Assembly: GCF_000211815.1 (NCBI RefSeq)
Contig: NZ_GL890966.1
Location: 32,169-54,257, forward strand
DNA from: Moorena producens 3L
Lineage (GTDB): Bacteria > Cyanobacteriota > Cyanobacteriia > Cyanobacteriales > Coleofasciculaceae
Reading direction: 5' to 3'
DNA length: 22,089 nucleotides
Shown here: positions 14,460 through 21,270 of the stretch, piece after piece
Position numbering within the stretch: position 1 is the stretch's first letter
How the letters are laid out: each line of letters begins with the position of its first letter
The notes under the pieces: model-generated
Databases searched by the model: none
Seen by the model: the letters and a program-made list of their open reading frames with translations, nothing else
What the model was told of the DNA's origin: nothing
Translations under genes and position numbers: made by a program

Positions 14460-15641
14460 TCAAAAATGCTGAAATCCCTTATTTAAACTCAGCAATTGAT
14501 CAGCATAAGTACCAGTCTTATCTTTCAACCAGACCTCATTACCACTAGTAATCTTGCCAATTACTGCTGCTCCCTCCCCCAGTTGTGCCACTAATTCCTC
14601 AGCAGCTTCAGTGGGCAAACATAGCACTAATTCAAAATCTTCACCACCATACAACGCCCAATCCAAAGCTTGCTCTGGAGACACCAATTTACTGAAGCTT
14701 GGAGGTAGGGTAATTCGGTTAGGATCAATCTCTGCACCAACACCACTGGCACCACAAATTTGTACAATAGCATCTGCTAAACCATCGCTACTATCCATAC
14801 CCGCAATGGATAGTTGGAGGGTTGAAGGTTGAAGGGTTGAAGGTTGAAGGGTTGAAGGTTGAAGGTTTGAAGGTTGAAGGTTTGAAGGTTGAAGGGTTGA
14901 AGGTTGAAAGTTATCAGATTGAAAGTTATCAGGTTGAAAGTTATCAGGTTGAAAGTTCCAACTTTCAACCTTCAACCTGTTAACCTGTAACGTGAGTAAA
15001 GATACAACATCAAGTCTGGGTTGGGGACGCTGGTGAGCTTTAATCAAAGATAGTCGTTCCTCTGGACTTAAGTGTTTGCCGAAATCTGGGTTGAGGAGTA
15101 ATTCTAGTCCAGCCCGGGAAGCACCATGAACACCTGTCACCACAATGGCATGTCCCACCTTAGCACCTGTTCTGCGGATAGCTTGGTCGGGGTAGACTTG
15201 ACCAAAGGCAGTGATAGCAATAGTAATAACCGGCGAGCGACAGATATCTCCTCCGACTATTGGTGTATTGTACTGGTTTAAACACTGAGTCATGCCTTGG
15301 TAAAGTCTCTCAACCCAGCTAACCGCTACATCCCCTGTCAGGCTTAAGCCTACCGTAATGCCTAGGGGGGATGCTCCCATCGCAGCTAAATCAGACAAAT
15401 TAGCAGCAGCAGCACGCCAACCAGCATCTTCTGGACTAGTAGTGCATTGGCTTACCCCACCGTAGCGATCGCTAAAATGCACCCCATTCACTAAAACATC
15501 TGTAGTAATCACCAAGGATTGACCAGACTCTGGAGGGGGAATTACCGCTCCATCATCCCCGACAACCCCTGGTGGACAGAAAGGCTGTAACCGTTCTAGA
15601 AGACCTTGTTCTCCGATATCTTTTATTAATTCAAGGGTCAC
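14460..15641 (-). CDS. thiL: Thiamine-monophosphate kinase with an in-frame repeat insertion
   Basis: ThiL phosphorylates thiamine monophosphate to thiamine diphosphate, the last step of cofactor synthesis, in the cytoplasm. Recognised motifs in order are VGDDGAVI (near residue 27), ITTDVLVNGVHFSDR, AANLSDLAAMGASPLGITVGL, PIVGGDICRSP, GMDSSDGLADAI and YGGEDFELVLCLP. All the usual nucleotide- and Mg-binding acidic residues are present. The protein has 393 residues, against roughly 330 for the family. The excess is a low-complexity block of about 58 residues (NFQPDNFQ, then LQPSN/LQPST repeats) between LLTLQ and IAGMDSSDG, encoded by 14811-14988. The block keeps the frame and contains no stop. 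It falls before the conserved GMDSSDG loop, so activity may survive if it forms a surface loop. Confidence 0.95.
   Translation of the reverse strand: MTLELIKDIGEQGLLERLQPFCPPGVVGDDGAVIPPPESGQSLVITTDVLVNGVHFSDRYGGVSQCTTSPEDAGWRAAAANLSDLAAMGASPLGITVGLSLTGDVAVSWVERLYQGMTQCLNQYNTPIVGGDICRSPVITIAITAFGQVYPDQAIRRTGAKVGHAIVVTGVHGASRAGLELLLNPDFGKHLSPEERLSLIKAHQRPQPRLDVVSLLTLQVNRLKVESWNFQPDNFQPDNFQSDNFQPSTLQPSNLQPSNLQPSTLQPSTLQPSTLQLSIAGMDSSDGLADAIVQICGASGVGAEIDPNRITLPPSFSKLVSPEQALDWALYGGEDFELVLCLPTEAAEELVAQLGEGAAVIGKITSGNEVWLKDKTGTYADQLLSLNKGFQHF
14811..14988. repeat. Intergenic-type GGTTGAAGG repeat inserted in thiL
   Basis: This tract consists of tandem variants of GGTTGAAGGTT/TGAAGGGTTGAAGG, with AAAGTTATCAGATTG-type units at its right side and a perfect 11-bp inverted repeat GGTTGAAAGTT / AACTTTCAACC at 14947-14970. 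The same motif occurs non-coding at 1-80 and 17549-17566. Its length is compatible with reading frame retention in thiL. Confidence 0.9.
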
Positions 15642-15868
15642 GAGACAACGATCAATGATTGATACTTCTGACTGGCATAAACGGAGCTAAAGGTAATTAA
15701 TCAAGCTTATCCCTGGCTTCGCCGCAGCCGCTTAGGAGCTGACCGCTTATAGCACTAAGCATTAAGGTGTTTGACATTTATAAAAGCAGCAAAAGCTATT
15801 ATATTCAGCTATTGCTAGCATGCCTCTTGCCTCTTGCCTTGGGCGTAGCGCTATAACCGATAGGATAG
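15642..15868. other. Spacer between the cyclophilin gene and thiL
   Basis: These 227 nt separate the end of the cyclophilin gene from the thiL start, both on the minus strand. The interval contains CTTCGCCGCAGCCGCTTAGG, a GCCTCTTGCCTCTTGCC direct repeat (about 15822-15838) and a GGGCGTAGCGCTATAAC motif. No gene or convincing terminator is visible. Confidence 0.6.
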
Positions 15869-17026
15869 CTATGCCTGCGGCTCAACTAAATTCTCAATCC
15901 CATCAATAACTCTCATCGACTCAATTACATCCCCTCGTTTGAGCTGTCTGAGTAACTCTTTGTTTTCTACAACATAGCCAAAGACAGAATAGCGCCCATC
16001 CATAAAGTTGATACCAGCTGGGGTAAGTTCTGGTTGAAACAGGAAGAAGAAAAACTGAGAAGAGCCACCATTGGGATCCTCTGCAGGACGTGCCATTGCT
16101 AGGGTACCAAAAGCAGAGAAAGGTAGCACAGGTTGCTCACGATAACGACCAATTTCTTCCAGGGTAAACTCATAAACCGGTTCCGAGTCCCCTTTCAGCA
16201 TGATTTCTATGGGAATCCCTCGGTATTCACCAGTTTCTGGGTCAATAAAGCCTGTCGCTTTTCCTGGAGGGTCTCCTGCTTGCAGGATATAGTTATCTTC
16301 AGCACGGTTGAAGGTTAGACCATCATAGAAACCCCGCTGTACCAAATCCACAAAGTTACCGGCGGTGACTGGAGCATTGTAACCATCTACCACCATTCTC
16401 AAGGAACCTTCCTCTGTGGTCATTTCCACGGTAGCGCGACCCTTAAGTTGAGGTAAGTTACTATACTCTGGGGGTACCTCAAAGGGAAACTCCTCTACCA
16501 TCAATTGTTCCAGTTCCCCTACTTGATCCAAGAGTATCCCGCGCTCAATCAAGACTCTTTCCTTGTCTTTAGCCTCCACAGCTTCTCGAATCTTAGCAAT
16601 TTCGGCTTGGATCTGGGCAATTAGGGCTTCGCCTTGGGGTTTTCTGGCATCTGGAATGTCCGCTAGCAATTTCTGATCACTACTAGTTAAAACCACAGCA
16701 GCTTTAGTAATATCGCTGGTGATAGGACTCCAGCGTTTTCCCCGCATTTGTTGAGAAATATCCTCCAAACTGGCTTGTATTTTCCGCACTGGCTGATTAT
16801 CTATCGGTAGGGCATAGCGCAACAAAGCTCTACCATCAGTAATGGCATTACCCCCTGGTAATCGACTTTCACGAGCAGGTTCTTGATTACCAAAGTTAAA
16901 CTTAAAGTTCCACCAAGCTCCACTCAGACCTAGGGAAAGGGACATTAACAGCAGCCCCAAGAGGGTAGTCTTGGTCAAGGGTTTCCACCAATCTGGCAAA
17001 GAAATCTTTAAAAGTTTCATAAACAA
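15869..17026 (-). CDS. Cyclophilin-type peptidyl-prolyl isomerase, TLP40/CYP38-like
   Basis: This 385-residue protein catalyses proline cis-trans isomerisation. A hydrophobic segment at residues 21-42 (LLGLLLMSLSLGLSGAWW) is a signal or anchor directing it to the lumen or periplasm. Residues 75-165 are predominantly helical, as in the plant lumenal CYP38/TLP40 group, which assists photosystem II assembly (family knowledge). The cyclophilin domain covers about residues 190-380. It shows NAPVTAGNFVDLVQRGFYDG, LTFNRAEDNYILQAGDP and the core PNGGSSQFFFFLF, although the catalytic arginine of typical cyclophilins lies in the variant FNRAED context. The start may be the second methionine (17020). 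It lies divergently from efp, a cyanobacterial gene neighbourhood I recognise, with a MITE between the two. Confidence 0.92.
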   Translation of the reverse strand: MFMKLLKISLPDWWKPLTKTTLLGLLLMSLSLGLSGAWWNFKFNFGNQEPARESRLPGGNAITDGRALLRYALPIDNQPVRKIQASLEDISQQMRGKRWSPITSDITKAAVVLTSSDQKLLADIPDARKPQGEALIAQIQAEIAKIREAVEAKDKERVLIERGILLDQVGELEQLMVEEFPFEVPPEYSNLPQLKGRATVEMTTEEGSLRMVVDGYNAPVTAGNFVDLVQRGFYDGLTFNRAEDNYILQAGDPPGKATGFIDPETGEYRGIPIEIMLKGDSEPVYEFTLEEIGRYREQPVLPFSAFGTLAMARPAEDPNGGSSQFFFFLFQPELTPAGINFMDGRYSVFGYVVENKELLRQLKRGDVIESMRVIDGIENLVEPQA

Positions 17027-17612
17027 TAATTACCCCAAGCATTACACCAGTGGGGTCAAGGCTGATCCACAACGTATCAAAACTTCATCTCATATCTTCC
17101 CATGTCAAGGAAGTTTATGATACCGTTTCTCAATTAGCGTGGGTCTTTCAGCAGCGTTGCTTAATAATGGAATGATTTTAATAGTAGGTGCGCGCCTCCT
17201 AGGGCGCGAGGGATTGCTCGCGCCCTTGGGTCGCACCTGTGGAATGGGCATCAGGCGTGGAACTGGCATCTTGCCAGTTTCATGCTTATTTTCGGGCGGG
17301 CAGGATGCCCACTCTACTGCTATTCAGCGCGAAGATTCAGCAACGCCCTTTCAGCTGGGGCCCGCGCCCATCACACCAATAAACCACTGAGCTAGCCAGG
17401 TGATCACCCTCTCCCCCTGTCCCTATCCCTCCATCGATTTCACTAGCTTTGAGGTGATTGGCCAACAGTATCGTTTAGTTTAAGTTTGGCAAGTCCCTTG
17501 CCGCACCACTTTGGGACAAATCTTTAGGTTAACCTCCAAAGTGCAACTTTCAACCTTCAACCTCTCAAGGGTAAAATAAGATGCCGATTGTTCTGCCCGA
17601 GTTAGCAGGTTA
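17027..17612. other. Divergent intergenic region between the cyclophilin gene and efp
   Basis: The region contains the MITE at 17153-17347 and, at 17549-17566, a short CAACTTTCAACCTTCAACC repeat of the type inside thiL. TAAAAT at 17573-17578, about 35 nt before the efp start, could be a -10 box, but no good -35 partner is evident. Both divergent promoters must lie here. The open frame at 17139-17390 crosses the MITE and is not a gene. Confidence 0.6.
17153..17347. mobile_element. 195-bp MITE with 8-bp target duplication (copy 2)
   Basis: The ends AGCGTTGCT (17153-17161) and AGCAACGCC (17339-17347) match those of copy 1 with one mismatch. CTTTCAGC flanks both sides (17145-17152 and 17348-17355). 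The shared interior includes TTAATAATGGAATGATTTTA, ACTGGCATCTTGCCAGTTTC and GGGCAGGATGCCCACTCTAC. A nested hairpin at 17186-17238 is absent from copy 1. Confidence 0.92.
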
Positions 17613-18170
17613 ATGATTTCTAGTAACGACTTTCGCACCGGTGTCTCCATTGAGTTAGATGGATCCGTATGGCGGGTAGTGGAATTTCTCCACGTCAAGC
17701 CTGGAAAAGGTTCCGCCTTTGTTCGCACCAAACTAAAAAATGTCCAGACAGGGAATGTTGTAGAGAAAACCTTTCGGGCTGGGGAAACAGTACCCCAGGC
17801 AAACCTCGAAAAACGTCCCATGCAGCATACCTACAAAGATGGCGAAGAATTTGTCTTCATGGATATGGAAAGCTTCGAGGAAACTCGTCTGAGTGAAGCA
17901 CAGATTGGCGATCGCTCCAAGTATCTCACTGAAGAAATGGAAGTGAACATCCTCACCTGGAACGACCAGATTCTAGAAGTAGAACTGCCCAATTCTGTAG
18001 TGTTGGAAGTAGTCGATACCGATCCTGGTGTTAAAGGTGATACCGCTACTGGTGGTACCAAACCAGCCATTGTTTCAACAGGAGCTCAGGTGATGGTTCC
18101 TCTATTCATTTCCATAGGAGAGCGCATTAAAATCGATACCCGTAATGATTCTTACCAAGGTCGCGAGTAA
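17613..18170 (+). CDS. efp: Elongation factor P
   Basis: EF-P relieves ribosomes stalled at polyproline stretches by binding between the P and E sites. The 185-residue length is standard. Domain I (residues 1-64) begins MISSNDFRTGVSIELDG and carries the conserved loop HVKPGKGSAFVR, in which K32 occupies the tip position that is modified in many bacteria. Domains II and III follow (EKRPMQHTYKDGEEFVFMD, GDRSKYLTEEMEV), and the C-terminus shows the typical PLFISIGERIKIDTRNDSY. The start ATG fits family length. accB follows 152 nt downstream on the same strand, the usual cyanobacterial efp-accB arrangement, so they are probably co-transcribed. A HIP1 site lies in the coding sequence at 17908-17915. 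Confidence 0.98.
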   Translation: MISSNDFRTGVSIELDGSVWRVVEFLHVKPGKGSAFVRTKLKNVQTGNVVEKTFRAGETVPQANLEKRPMQHTYKDGEEFVFMDMESFEETRLSEAQIGDRSKYLTEEMEVNILTWNDQILEVELPNSVVLEVVDTDPGVKGDTATGGTKPAIVSTGAQVMVPLFISIGERIKIDTRNDSYQGRE

Positions 18171-18322
18171 ATTGTTTTGATGCCCTGATTTGATGCTCTT
18201 AATAGATCATGAGATCATGGCAATCAAGATAATGGACTCAGCTGACTACTAAGGCAAAATAATGCCAAAAAATCTTAACCCTTAGCCTTTAGCCCCAAGA
18301 CCCTAACCTTTTTTTAAAAATT

Positions 18323-18847
18323 GTGGCATTAGACATCAATCAACTTCGTGATCTGTTAGCTGCTATTGCTGAAACTGATATTACAGAACTGACCCTCAAG
18401 AGTGATGATTTTGAACTCACAGTGCGTAAAGGGGTCAGTATCACCCCTACCAGTGATTCTGGTGGAGCTAGCACTACTTATCAAGCCCCTACAGGCTCCG
18501 TAGCGGTTCCCATCGGCTCCACTCCCACTACTTCCACCCCAGTACTAGAGGTAGCCCCAACACCAGAACCAACCCCACCAGTACCTCCACCAGGGGTAGA
18601 TCAAAAGTGGGAGGAAATTAAGTCACCCATGGTCGGGACATTTTACCGCTCTCCTGCTCCTGATGAAGACCCCTTTGTGGAGGTGGGGGAACGCATTAGT
18701 GCTGGTCAAACTGTTTGTATTATTGAAGCTATGAAGCTGATGAATGAAATTGAAGCAGAAGTGACTGGACAAGTAATGGAAATTTTGGTGACAAATGGAG
18801 AACCAATAGAATATGGTCAAGCACTAATGCGGATTAAACCTGACTAA
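18323..18847 (+). CDS. accB: Biotin carboxyl carrier protein of acetyl-CoA carboxylase
   Basis: AccB carries the biotin that shuttles CO2 between biotin carboxylase and carboxyltransferase in the first step of fatty-acid synthesis. This 174-residue protein has an N-terminal helical part (MALDINQLRDLLAAIAETDI), a flexible Pro/Thr/Ser-rich linker (residues 45-92) and a C-terminal biotinyl domain (residues 97-174). The last has IKSPMVGTFYRSPAPDEDPF, the biotinylation site EAMKLMNEI (K138) and the closing GQALMRIKP. The start is GTG at 18323; no upstream in-frame ATG fits. The spacer from efp contains CCCTTAGCCTTTAGCCCC repeats just before the start. Confidence 0.98.
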   Translation: MALDINQLRDLLAAIAETDITELTLKSDDFELTVRKGVSITPTSDSGGASTTYQAPTGSVAVPIGSTPTTSTPVLEVAPTPEPTPPVPPPGVDQKWEEIKSPMVGTFYRSPAPDEDPFVEVGERISAGQTVCIIEAMKLMNEIEAEVTGQVMEILVTNGEPIEYGQALMRIKPD

Positions 18848-18922
18848 GCATTACTCCTTAGATAGGTTTCACAGATGTCAAGCTAATAATAGCTGCTAGA
18901 AGCGAAAATAGGTTTGCTGGGC

Positions 18923-19036
18923 ATGGGAATTAGAGGTCTGCCAACGTATATTTATTTGCCGCAGCGTCGGTTGAAAAATTTTCATCCAACGCTAGTGAGC
19001 AACTGCTCAAAGCAGTCTAAGCTGGGAAACCTCTAG
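18923..19036 (+). CDS. Possible small ORF, unknown
   Basis: An ATG near 18923 opens about 36 codons (MGIRGLPTYIYLPQRR and onward), ending at a TAG near 19034 that overlaps the end of the opposite-strand GerMN gene. It is basic, matches no family I know, and has no clear ribosome binding site. The same DNA can fold into small hairpins such as CTGCTCAAAGCAG, so it may instead be the 3' region of one of the flanking transcripts. Confidence 0.2.
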   Translation: MGIRGLPTYIYLPQRRLKNFHPTLVSNCSKQSKLGNL

Positions 19037-19665
19037 AGTGGGAAGTTTTGATTGACATCTTGGCGAGTCAGTGGTTGATCAAGCATTAAGCCTTCTCCAC
19101 CTAAAACCTCTAGTTGTTTCCCATCTACCTCAATCCATACTTGAGTATTGGGGTCTAGACTGCTTGCTGTATAAACAATTTGCGCCAGACGACCGCTCAT
19201 GGAGCTACTGCCCCCACCAACGGTAAATTCCTGGGACAAGTCTACATGAACACCATCATTTTTGAGAGAAACACCCCGTAGTTTTGTACCTTGGGGAATA
19301 GTGGTCGTAAATGTGCCATTGGTCGGCCCAGCCAATAAACTGTTGAATGCGCTCTCTAAGATCTCACCTTTGTTAAGGGTCTTATTATTTAAGGGAATTG
19401 AACTGGGACTTAAAACAATTTGGTTATCAACATCATTGAGCCAATAAACCTGAATTTTTTCCTTAGTTGAGGGTTTTTCAGTTGTGGGTTGTATAGTCTG
19501 AGATGACTTGGGTGTAGATGACTTGGGTGTAGTTGTTGTCACAGACGAAGATTGCTGTGAACGCCATGCCCACCAGCTACCTCCACCTGCTGCTGCTAAG
19601 ACTAGGATGGAAATACTGGCAATCACACCGAGAGGAATACCACGATCGTCTTGTTGGTCATGCAT
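19033..19665 (-). CDS. GerMN-domain protein, membrane-anchored
   Basis: This 210-residue protein has a short cytoplasmic N-terminus, one transmembrane segment (about residues 12-35, IASISILVLAAAGGGSWWAW) and a Ser/Thr/Pro/Lys-rich linker (residues 37-68). A GerMN domain covers about residues 70-200, with IQVYWLNDVDNQIVLSP, LESAFNSLLAGP, VHVDLSQEF and QIVYTASSLDPNTQVWIEVDG. GerMN domains occur in spore-germination and cell-envelope proteins and in LpqB-type lipoproteins; in cyanobacteria they are usually stand-alone extracytoplasmic proteins of unknown function. It is preceded by the DUF2993 gene on the same strand with a gap of about 130 nt; whether they form an operon is uncertain. Confidence 0.9.
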   Translation of the reverse strand: MHDQQDDRGIPLGVIASISILVLAAAGGGSWWAWRSQQSSSVTTTTPKSSTPKSSQTIQPTTEKPSTKEKIQVYWLNDVDNQIVLSPSSIPLNNKTLNKGEILESAFNSLLAGPTNGTFTTTIPQGTKLRGVSLKNDGVHVDLSQEFTVGGGSSSMSGRLAQIVYTASSLDPNTQVWIEVDGKQLEVLGGEGLMLDQPLTRQDVNQNFPL

Positions 19666-19797
19666 AATAACTGATTAATCAAAAGGTTGATTTACTGTAA
19701 TTTGATTTACTGTGATCAGATCTGACTAGTGGCACGAAACCAAATTGAATTTTTGATATTTCATCCTTCATCTTTGATATTTCATACTTAACACGCT

Positions 19798-20592
19798 TTA
19801 TTCCTTGATCCGGACAAATGCTGCTAATTCTAATTCACTAGGACTTAACTGGAATTGTAAGATACGGGCTGTGATGCCTTCATCTTCGATATTGCTCAGA
19901 TTTAAGCGCTGGCTAAGACTACCAACAAATAACTTGATTATCTGAGGAGGGAGTGGGTTCCCATCAACCGACAACTTGGGTTCAATTAGCTGTATGCTTT
20001 TCCCGGTCAGGATGCCCACACCGGAGTTTAATATAATCTCTAGGGGTTGATTATCTCCTTGCTGCAATGTCACTTGTAAATAAATACGGTTGTTATCTAG
20101 GAAGTTGACTTGTGAGTTCAGTAGTTTATAACGCCTACTGCCACGACTGATCACAGCATTGATCAAATCGTTTAATACTTCTATAACTTCCGGCGACTCT
20201 AGAGCTTGGTTAATATCTGACTCGGTTAAAACTAGACGCACTCCAGCTTGTAGCGGTTGCCTCAGAGAGTTCGCTAGTGAGTCTTTACCACCTTTACGGA
20301 CCTTCTCTATATCAAGGTCAATCGGATCAGTTTCTAATTCCAAGACACCAATCCGGATATCTGGCGTCAGCCATAATCCCTTACCAGCAATTAAAACCTG
20401 GTCTACTTTGCCTGGCAAAATTTGGTAATTGGGAGTGTTGTTAACTCGGACTTGCAATTGCTCGACCTGGGAAAGCTGGGAGCGGATATTGCTTTCGATC
20501 ACCTTGTCGAGGATGAAACCCACCCCAGAAACGACAGTGATTAAGCCTGATAGGAATATGGTCAAAAATTCCATGGAAAAAAAAAGGCACAA
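19798..20592 (-). CDS. DUF2993 (LmeA-like) protein
   Basis: This is a protein of up to 264 residues. The methionine seven codons in (20574, MEFLTIFLSGLITVVSGVG) is an attractive start because it directly begins the hydrophobic segment. The remainder matches the DUF2993 pattern frequent in cyanobacteria: an amphipathic ILDKVIESNIRSQLSQVEQLQVRV helix, a long beta-rich LPGKVDQVLIAGKGLW ... DIRIGVLELETDPIDLD section, and C-terminal LFVGSLSQRLNLSNIED. Mycobacterial LmeA, of the same family, is an envelope phospholipid-binding protein needed for mannan elongation. For the cyanobacterial members only an envelope or lipid-associated role can be suggested. No damage is seen. Confidence 0.9.
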   Translation of the reverse strand: MCLFFSMEFLTIFLSGLITVVSGVGFILDKVIESNIRSQLSQVEQLQVRVNNTPNYQILPGKVDQVLIAGKGLWLTPDIRIGVLELETDPIDLDIEKVRKGGKDSLANSLRQPLQAGVRLVLTESDINQALESPEVIEVLNDLINAVISRGSRRYKLLNSQVNFLDNNRIYLQVTLQQGDNQPLEIILNSGVGILTGKSIQLIEPKLSVDGNPLPPQIIKLFVGSLSQRLNLSNIEDEGITARILQFQLSPSELELAAFVRIKE

Positions 20593-20619
20593 CGTTAAGA
20601 GTGAGGTCAGGCAAGGTAA

Positions 20620-20819
20620 GTATTCAGCTATCAGCTAATGCGCTACTTGAGGTGCTACTTGAGGTGCTATCAGCTAATGCGCTACTTGAGGTGCTACTTG
20701 AGGTGCTTTTTAATAAAAGAGGTAAGCATTCGAATAATGCTGAGTTAAGTCTGCTGACGGCACCTCAAGTAGCGTGAGCTAAAAGCTGACGGCTGACGGC
20801 TGACGGCTGAATGCTTACG
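20620..20819. repeat. Composite repeat with interleaved inverted arms (copy 2)
   Basis: The perfect 14-bp arms GCTACTTGAGGTGC (20693-20706) and GCACCTCAAGTAGC (20760-20773) interleave with GTAAGCATT (20722-20730) and AATGCTTAC (20810-20818). The left arm motif is itself multiplied (four GCTACTTGAGGTGC-type units from 20641). A GCTGACG heptamer array occupies 20785-20810. It corresponds to the repeat at 1588-1712, with the heptamers on the other side of arm A'. Confidence 0.85.
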
Positions 20820-21237
20820 AGGCAACGAGGGCAGTTAAGGGAGATAGGGCAGATGTAAGTAGTAGAGCAAAATTCAAGTTAACTGTTAAGACTTGGGAAC
20901 AATAAACTTCAGATCAGGCAATAGAAGGGGATTCAATGCCTTCACAGGTCTTACACACCTATTACACAGGTCTTAACACAGTTAACTTGATCAGGACTTA
21001 CGCACCAAGACCCTTAAACCCTGGTTTATGGTAATACATCAAAGGTTTAAATCGGTGTAATTACCGTCAATAACCAGGTGGCTGGGGTAAGTCCTGTTTA
21101 TTTCTATCCAGGTACTTACCAGAAAATTCCCTCTTAATCTTATCCCAAAACCCAGTTGAACAACCCTGTGCTAAGAGCAGGGGATGAACACTGGTTTTCC
21201 TTCTCACAATTCCAATTTCCATGGAAACACTATAACT
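20820..21237. other. Non-coding region with a MITE-like unit
   Basis: No gene is visible. At about 20994-21098 a 105-bp segment is bounded by CAGGACTTAC and GTAAGTCCTG, perfect 10-bp inverted repeats. It has an internal near-repeat TAAACCCTGGTTTATGGTAAT / TGTAATTACCGTCAATAACC. GGACTTACGCA ends are a common transposon terminus in cyanobacteria (recollection, not checked). Flanking bases show no clear duplication. Just upstream, CACAGGTCTTA is repeated twice (20942-20952 and 20966-20976, approximately). Confidence 0.6.
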
Positions 21238-21270
21238 TGACACTCCCCACGGTTAGAAACCGGGGGATTC
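21237..21270 (-). repeat. IS200/IS605 right-end hairpin
   Basis: CCCCACGGTT (21245-21254) and AACCGGGGG (21258-21266) form an imperfect hairpin, followed on the minus strand by GGAGTGTCAAG. This is the usual form of an IS605-group right end and of the guide-RNA region. The tnpB stop codon (21253-21255) lies within the hairpin loop side. Confidence 0.7.

Noticed and set aside
17139..17390. 83-codon frame upstream of efp
   Set aside because: It is almost wholly inside MITE copy 2; its apparent protein is repeat sequence.
18860..19032. Possible non-coding RNA between accB and the GerMN gene
   Set aside because: Small hairpins exist but there is no recognisable promoter, terminator or known RNA family; this is too weak to call.
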